Shown in pieces: positions 30,590-34,807 of a DNA stretch of 34,807 bases. The notes beneath the pieces are model-generated. The model was not told the DNA's origin, made no database searches, and was given only the letters and a program-made list of their open reading frames with translations. Within the stretch, counting starts at the first letter, position 1. Each line of letters starts with the position of its first letter. The position numbers and the translations under genes were made by a program. The stretch comes from Cryomorphaceae bacterium (lineage in GTDB: Bacteria; Bacteroidota; Bacteroidia; Flavobacteriales; Schleiferiaceae): assembly GCA_003566715.1 (NCBI GenBank), contig PXCF01000052.1, forward strand, positions 1-34,807, read 5' to 3'.

Positions 30590-32776
30590 TTATTTTGAAA
30601 ACAACATCTCGCGATACTTAGGCAACGGCCAACGCTCATCGTCTATGATCAACTCCAGCTTATCAGACTCATAACGGATTTTATCGAAGTATGGCTGAAC
30701 CTCTTCGCAATAAGCAATCGCTCTATCTCTCGCACTTTCGATTTTGTTGGCCTTTTTACGCGCCTCCGTCATGTCTTCTCTAAGCGCCAATATTCTTGAA
30801 ATACGATCGCTGATTTCGGTAATCATTTCCAACTGCTCCTTGGCAACTTTCTTAAACACCGGTTCGTCTAGTACAGACTTCAATCCGCGCACATTCTCAA
30901 TCAATGTATTTTGATACGCAATGGCTGTTGGCACCACGTGGTTTCCTGCCATATCGCCCAACACACGAGATTCTATTTGAATTTTCTTGAAGTATTCTTC
31001 GAGGAGAATTTCGTGACGAGCCTCTGCTTCTACTTTACTCATGACGCCGTTACGCTCAAATAGAGACACAGTTGCTTCAGACACGTAAGCATCAAGGGCT
31101 TTTGGTGTTTTGGGGATATTGCTCAAGCCTCTTTTCTCTGCTTCGTCTCTCCACTCATCGCTGTATCCATCGCCTTCGAAAAGGATATTCTTCGATGCCT
31201 TAATGTATTTACGCAACACATTAAACAAGGCATCGTCCTTTTTCAATCCGCCTTTGATCAACGCATCTGTTTCAGCTTTGAATTCTTTCAGTTGATCGGC
31301 CATAATGGTATTGAGAACCGTCATGGCTTGAGCACAGTTGGCGGTAGAACCAACGGCGCGGAACTCAAACTTATTACCCGTAAAGGCAAAAGGAGAAGTT
31401 CTGTTTCTATCGGTATTGTCTAGGAGAATTTCCGGAATCTTACCAACCACGTTGAGCTTTAACTCACTCTTAAACTCCGGACTCAACTTGCCTTCTACCT
31501 TCTCGAGTTCATTGAGCACTCTGGTAAGCTGACTTCCAATAAACACCGAGATAATGGCCGGCGGCGCTTCATTGGCGCCCAAACGGTGGTCGTTGCTGGC
31601 AGACGCAATGGCTGCGCGGAGTAAGTCGGCATTGTCGTGAACCGCTTTAATGGTGTTGATAAAGAAAGTCAAAAACATCAAGTTGTTCTTGGGTGTTTTA
31701 CCCGGACTCAACAAGTTCTTGCCGGTATTGGTACTCAACGACCAGTTGTTGTGCTTCCCACTACCATTCACTCCGGCAAACGGCTTTTCGTGGAACAACA
31801 CTTTAAAGTCATGGCGACGGGCAATTTTGTCCATCAAATCCATGATCAATGAGTTGTGGTCAACGGCGATGTTCGCTTCAGAAAAAATGGGGGCCAATTC
31901 GTACTGAGAAGGCGCCACCTCGTTGTGACGGGTTTTTACCGGAATACCCAGGCGGTAGCATTCGTGCTCCAACTCACGCATAAATGTGATGACGCGCTCA
32001 GGGATAGATCCAAAGTAATGGTCTTCCAACTGCTGTCCTTTTGCAGGCGCGTGCCCCAAAAGCGAACGACCGGTCAAAACCAAGTCGGGTCGCGCATTAA
32101 AAAGCGCTTTATCTATGAGAAAATACTCTTGCTCCCATCCCAAAGTAGCCGTAACGCGATTGACGTTTTTGTCGAAATAACGGCACACATCGGTGGCTGC
32201 TTTGTCGATGGACTGCAAAGCGCGCAACAAAGGTGTTTTGTAATCCAGTGCCTCACCGGTATAGGCCACAAAAACCGTAGGAATACAAAGCGTTGTTCCC
32301 ATAACAAATGCGGGCGACGTAGGATCCCAAGCGGTATAACCGCGGGCTTCGAATGTATTTCTTATACCTCCACTGGGGAAAGAAGAGGCGTCCGGTTCTT
32401 GTTGAACCAATAAACTACCGTCAAATCGTTCAATGGCCTGTCCATTTTCCGTAGGCTCAAAAAAGGCATCGTGCTTTTCAGCCGTGGCACCTGTTAAAGG
32501 TTGAAACCAGTGCGTATAATGCGTAGCTCCGTGCTTGGTCGCCCAGGTTTTCATGGCTGACGCCACCTGATCGGCAACATCACGGGTAATTTTACTGCCC
32601 TTCTCCATGGCCTCCTTCACAGAAGAATAAGCTTCGGGGGTGAGGCTTTCACGCATGGTGTGCTCGTTAAAAACATGGCTTCCAAAAAACTGAGAAACAC
32701 GTTCATCGGAAAAGTTCAGTGTAACAGGTTTTCTGTTGAAACTTTCCTGTAAGGCGGCAAAACGAATTTTAGGCAT
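30590..32776 (-). CDS. glnN: Glutamine synthetase, type III
   Basis: This 728-residue enzyme makes glutamine from glutamate, ammonia and ATP. The length and motifs are those of GSIII, much longer than the ~470-residue GSI. Diagnostic stretches are THYTHWFQPLTGATAEKHDAF, LGWEQEYFLID, KTRHNEVAPSQYELAPIFSEANIAVDHN, FHEKPFAGVNGSGKHNNWSLST (ATP/glutamate binding), RNRTSPFAFTGNKFEFRAVGSTAN and the helical C-terminal domain. GSIII forms a dodecamer with two opposed hexameric rings, unlike GSI. The gene has its own TTG-N18-TACTTTTG promoter and a hairpin after the stop. Sole assimilation enzyme in the window; no nitrogen regulator is nearby. Confidence 0.97.
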   Translation of the reverse strand: MPKIRFAALQESFNRKPVTLNFSDERVSQFFGSHVFNEHTMRESLTPEAYSSVKEAMEKGSKITRDVADQVASAMKTWATKHGATHYTHWFQPLTGATAEKHDAFFEPTENGQAIERFDGSLLVQQEPDASSFPSGGIRNTFEARGYTAWDPTSPAFVMGTTLCIPTVFVAYTGEALDYKTPLLRALQSIDKAATDVCRYFDKNVNRVTATLGWEQEYFLIDKALFNARPDLVLTGRSLLGHAPAKGQQLEDHYFGSIPERVITFMRELEHECYRLGIPVKTRHNEVAPSQYELAPIFSEANIAVDHNSLIMDLMDKIARRHDFKVLFHEKPFAGVNGSGKHNNWSLSTNTGKNLLSPGKTPKNNLMFLTFFINTIKAVHDNADLLRAAIASASNDHRLGANEAPPAIISVFIGSQLTRVLNELEKVEGKLSPEFKSELKLNVVGKIPEILLDNTDRNRTSPFAFTGNKFEFRAVGSTANCAQAMTVLNTIMADQLKEFKAETDALIKGGLKKDDALFNVLRKYIKASKNILFEGDGYSDEWRDEAEKRGLSNIPKTPKALDAYVSEATVSLFERNGVMSKVEAEARHEILLEEYFKKIQIESRVLGDMAGNHVVPTAIAYQNTLIENVRGLKSVLDEPVFKKVAKEQLEMITEISDRISRILALREDMTEARKKANKIESARDRAIAYCEEVQPYFDKIRYESDKLELIIDDERWPLPKYREMLFSK

Positions 32777-32793
32777 GGCGTTATTTTTTTTTG

Positions 32794-32822
32794 CAAAAGT
32801 AAATACGCAAACAGTAAAGCAA
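32794..32822 (-). promoter_or_regulatory. Promoter of glutamine synthetase III
   Basis: On the minus strand TTG (32820-32822), an 18-base spacer and TACTTTTG (32794-32801) fit the Bacteroidota consensus, with the ATG at 32776 just 17 bases downstream. Confidence 0.55.
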
Positions 32823-32998
32823 TTAAAAAAAATGAATATTTTTCAACAATACCCCCTGTTTTTTGTGATAACCGCCAAATAAAATAAACTTTAAAACAAC
32901 GGAACCCCTATATATTTACAATTTATCCGATAAAAAACACATTTTTTAGCACCCCCCTCTACTAATCATGTTTATCGAACCATGTTGACGAACTAAAG

Positions 32999-34477
32999 CT
33001 ATTTTACAATAACTTTCTTTGTTGTTGAAAAACCATTTTCCCCACGAATATAGACCAAATACACACCACTTGGCCAACCTTCTACATCTACAGTGTGATT
33101 GTACTTTGACGATTGCGCATTGAACAATATTTTACCATTCATATCAGCAACGCTCATAAAAACAGGAAAATCGTCTGACTCAATGGTTAATTGAGACGTA
33201 ACCGGGTTTGGATACAGTCGCAAAGTAGGATCTTTCAATTGGATTTCATTTCTGCTTAGCACTTCACCGTTAGGGCCTAACTTGATAATGTAGACAACAC
33301 TTCCGTCCATTGAATAAGCCGCACTCTGAAAAACCACAACACTTCCTCCATCTGCCGTGGCGCGGATGCTTACTAAACCAGCATTTCGCGCATTCGTTCC
33401 CGTTGCATTTATAATCTCGATGCTTTTCTTCCAAATAATTGACCTATCAACAGGATTAACCTTGTGAACGTACAAATCCACAATAAGTGTATCGCTCATA
33501 GATGAAGGACCAATTCCGTCAATGAAATAATGATGCAAATTGGCTATATATATAGCATCACTGACCGTATCATAATCCATAGCATTTGTAAAAGGCCTGG
33601 CTATTTGGGATCTATTCTTAAGCGTAAACGTAGTATCAATAACAAACGACTCGACCAAATTGCCGTCATCGTCAAACGCAACGTAGCTGGTTAATTCATT
33701 TTGTCTGTGATCAACACCATAGTGCATACCGTCAAATAGCGTAAAAATTTGGAAAATGTTATAGGGTGAAACAACGATTGAATCAAAGCGGAAATTTTCC
33801 GTATCGTAATAAACCAAAGAATTAGGATTCGTATTTATTAAAACCTGATTGGTATTGGGGACATTCCAAATAGATCGAATTAAAGGCCTCATAACAAATG
33901 GCAATGCTGTGTCAGACAAGATTCCACCACTTAAATCCACATGCTTAAAAACAAAAACACTATCCAAGGGCATGTTATCCCTCTCTCTCCCAACAAAAAG
34001 GAAGGAAGAATCCGCATACAAAGTTGCGGTTGTATAAATAATTGAACTATCGGTATTCAGATCATACCGATTCCCGCGGTTTAAGTCAATATCAAATGAA
34101 TGTATACTCCAGTGTTGTAAAGACAGAGGACTCGCATCTACTTCCGTTTGAGACGTTAAAACATACACACTATCACCTACTAGGTTTATACTGTAAACAA
34201 AAGGATTGTGATCCGGGATTGCGCTAAAATTAACACTATCAACGATTGAAAGACTTTTATCAAATTTAACCAATGACGCAATTCTGTAAAACGTCAAAAC
34301 GCCATCCACAACATCTTGAGTTCCGTATGAAATACCCGCTATATATCCATTTTCCACCTCTATGATATCTGTGGCGCCTGTACTGCCCCAAGATACCATC
34401 TGCCACGAAGTGGTTGTTTGAGCGCACAAAGAAGTCATCGAAATGAAAGCCAAAAAGACAGTAATAGATTTTCTCAT
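32999..34477 (-). CDS. Secreted T9SS cargo protein, beta-propeller-like
   Basis: This 492-residue protein has a signal peptide (about 1-19, FLAFISMTSLCAQ). The central ~390 residues contain repeated short beta motifs, such as VYSINLVGDSVYVLT, IYTTATLYADSSFLFVGRE and GLVSIRATADGGSVVVFQSAAY, typical of a WD40/kelch-like propeller of secreted Bacteroidota proteins. The C-terminus (about 415-492) is a T9SS type A sorting domain: LRLYPNPVTSQLTIES, then VADMNGKILFNA and WPSGVYLVYIRG. It is exported and attached or released at the surface; the ligand is unknown. The gene ends about 220 bases from the start of glutamine synthetase. Confidence 0.8.
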   Translation of the reverse strand: MRKSITVFLAFISMTSLCAQTTTSWQMVSWGSTGATDIIEVENGYIAGISYGTQDVVDGVLTFYRIASLVKFDKSLSIVDSVNFSAIPDHNPFVYSINLVGDSVYVLTSQTEVDASPLSLQHWSIHSFDIDLNRGNRYDLNTDSSIIYTTATLYADSSFLFVGRERDNMPLDSVFVFKHVDLSGGILSDTALPFVMRPLIRSIWNVPNTNQVLINTNPNSLVYYDTENFRFDSIVVSPYNIFQIFTLFDGMHYGVDHRQNELTSYVAFDDDGNLVESFVIDTTFTLKNRSQIARPFTNAMDYDTVSDAIYIANLHHYFIDGIGPSSMSDTLIVDLYVHKVNPVDRSIIWKKSIEIINATGTNARNAGLVSIRATADGGSVVVFQSAAYSMDGSVVYIIKLGPNGEVLSRNEIQLKDPTLRLYPNPVTSQLTIESDDFPVFMSVADMNGKILFNAQSSKYNHTVDVEGWPSGVYLVYIRGENGFSTTKKVIVK

Positions 34478-34752
34478 AATTCACTTTTTTGCATTACAAT
34501 ACCGAATTTTTTTTGAGCATTATCTTTAAAAAATAAGAACCAAATTTCAAATATAAAAACATTTTAAACACACCCCTCATAAAACACAACAAAAAAATTA
34601 ATGCGCGTGCCAAACCGCAGTTTATAAACTACTAAATAGGTACTAAACACTGTCGAGGCAAGCCCCAATATACATCCACAATTTAATTGCACACAAAAAC
34701 ATTGTAAAGTTCAATATTTCGCACTAATTTTACTAATCATAATTTGATAAGA
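34478..34752. other. A/T-rich intergenic region
   Basis: About 275 bases upstream of two divergent genes. It is strongly A/T-rich and has no open frame with coding sense. The only structure seen is a perfect 12-bp palindrome AGTTTATAAACT at 34619-34630. It probably holds promoters for both flanking genes, but I could not fix a TAnnTTTG box with confidence. Confidence 0.5.
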
Positions 34753-34807
34753 ATGAACAATAAGAAATGCGTCATTGTCGCTGATGACCACAGTATCGTT
34801 AGGCGAG
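34753..34807 (+). CDS. Response regulator, NarL/FixJ type (partial, start only)
   Basis: The last 18 full codons read MNNKKCVIVADDHSIVRR, the characteristic beginning of a receiver domain. The two adjacent acidic residues (Asp11, Asp12) followed by His match the metal site of NarL/FixJ-type regulators with a LuxR-type output. Only the first strand and the start of the first helix are present, so the output domain is inferred from the VADDHxIVR form and not seen. The gene runs off the right edge. Confidence 0.7.
   Translation, partial: MNNKKCVIVADDHSIVRR

Noticed and set aside
1-34807. CRISPR arrays, tRNA or rRNA genes
   Set aside because: No regularly spaced repeats, cloverleaf-like segments or rRNA signature stretches were seen on either strand.

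Overview
The window looks like chromosome of a Bacteroidota bacterium, most likely class Flavobacteriia. The evidence is the gliding/type IX secretion genes gldD and gldE, three secreted proteins with type IX (T9SS) C-terminal sorting domains ending in the YPNP-type module, a DUF3276/PUR-like gene, a GSIII-type glutamine synthetase, TAnnTTTG promoter elements and almost no Shine-Dalgarno sequences. Most of the window is ordinary core genome, broken by small patches of decayed mobile or accessory DNA. I found no rRNA, tRNA or CRISPR array.

Layout. 1-2039 (minus): a MacB/FtsX-type ABC permease translationally overlapped with a DUF4105/Lnb-type protein that runs off the left edge. 2040-3670: a debris zone with an inverted-repeat element, an IS3-type transposase remnant, a truncated AAA_14 ATPase and a lipoprotein pseudogene with several lesions. 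3783-4390: the DUF3276 gene, a terminator and a cluster of degenerate palindromic repeats. 4391-9061: the core cluster parA-parB-DUF5683-dapB-lepB (chromosome partitioning, lysine/peptidoglycan precursor synthesis, signal peptidase). 9053-9570: a small cassette holding a frameshifted four-helix-bundle (IVS/S23) gene, bracketed by inverted arrays of four heptamers. 9627-12953: a 1108-residue lamin-tail/CotH-like T9SS cargo protein. 12957-16396 (minus): mutY-ssb-gldE-gldD. 16497-19097: HU-like protein, TPR protein, a 29-residue AURKAIP1/Cox24-like ribosomal protein and RNase G. 19183-21685: a conserved hypothetical gene, two paralogous two-cysteine lipoproteins and pheS.

21857-28004 is the most interesting stretch. 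It holds a duplicated-domain T9SS protein, then a compact four-gene unit (22861-26064): a small cysteine-motif protein, an MbnP-family lipoprotein, a MauG/MbnH-like diheme c-type lipoprotein and an outer-membrane beta-barrel whose predicted mature N-terminus begins CDMCGCG. By homology to MbnP/MbnH this is a probable copper-handling system in which the diheme enzyme oxidises a tryptophan of its partner. A large secreted protein of unknown function follows.

28052-34807: two overlapping glycosyltransferase genes (GT2 and GT4), an ElaA-like acetyltransferase, glutamine synthetase III, another T9SS cargo protein, and the first codons of a NarL/FixJ-type response regulator that runs off the right edge.
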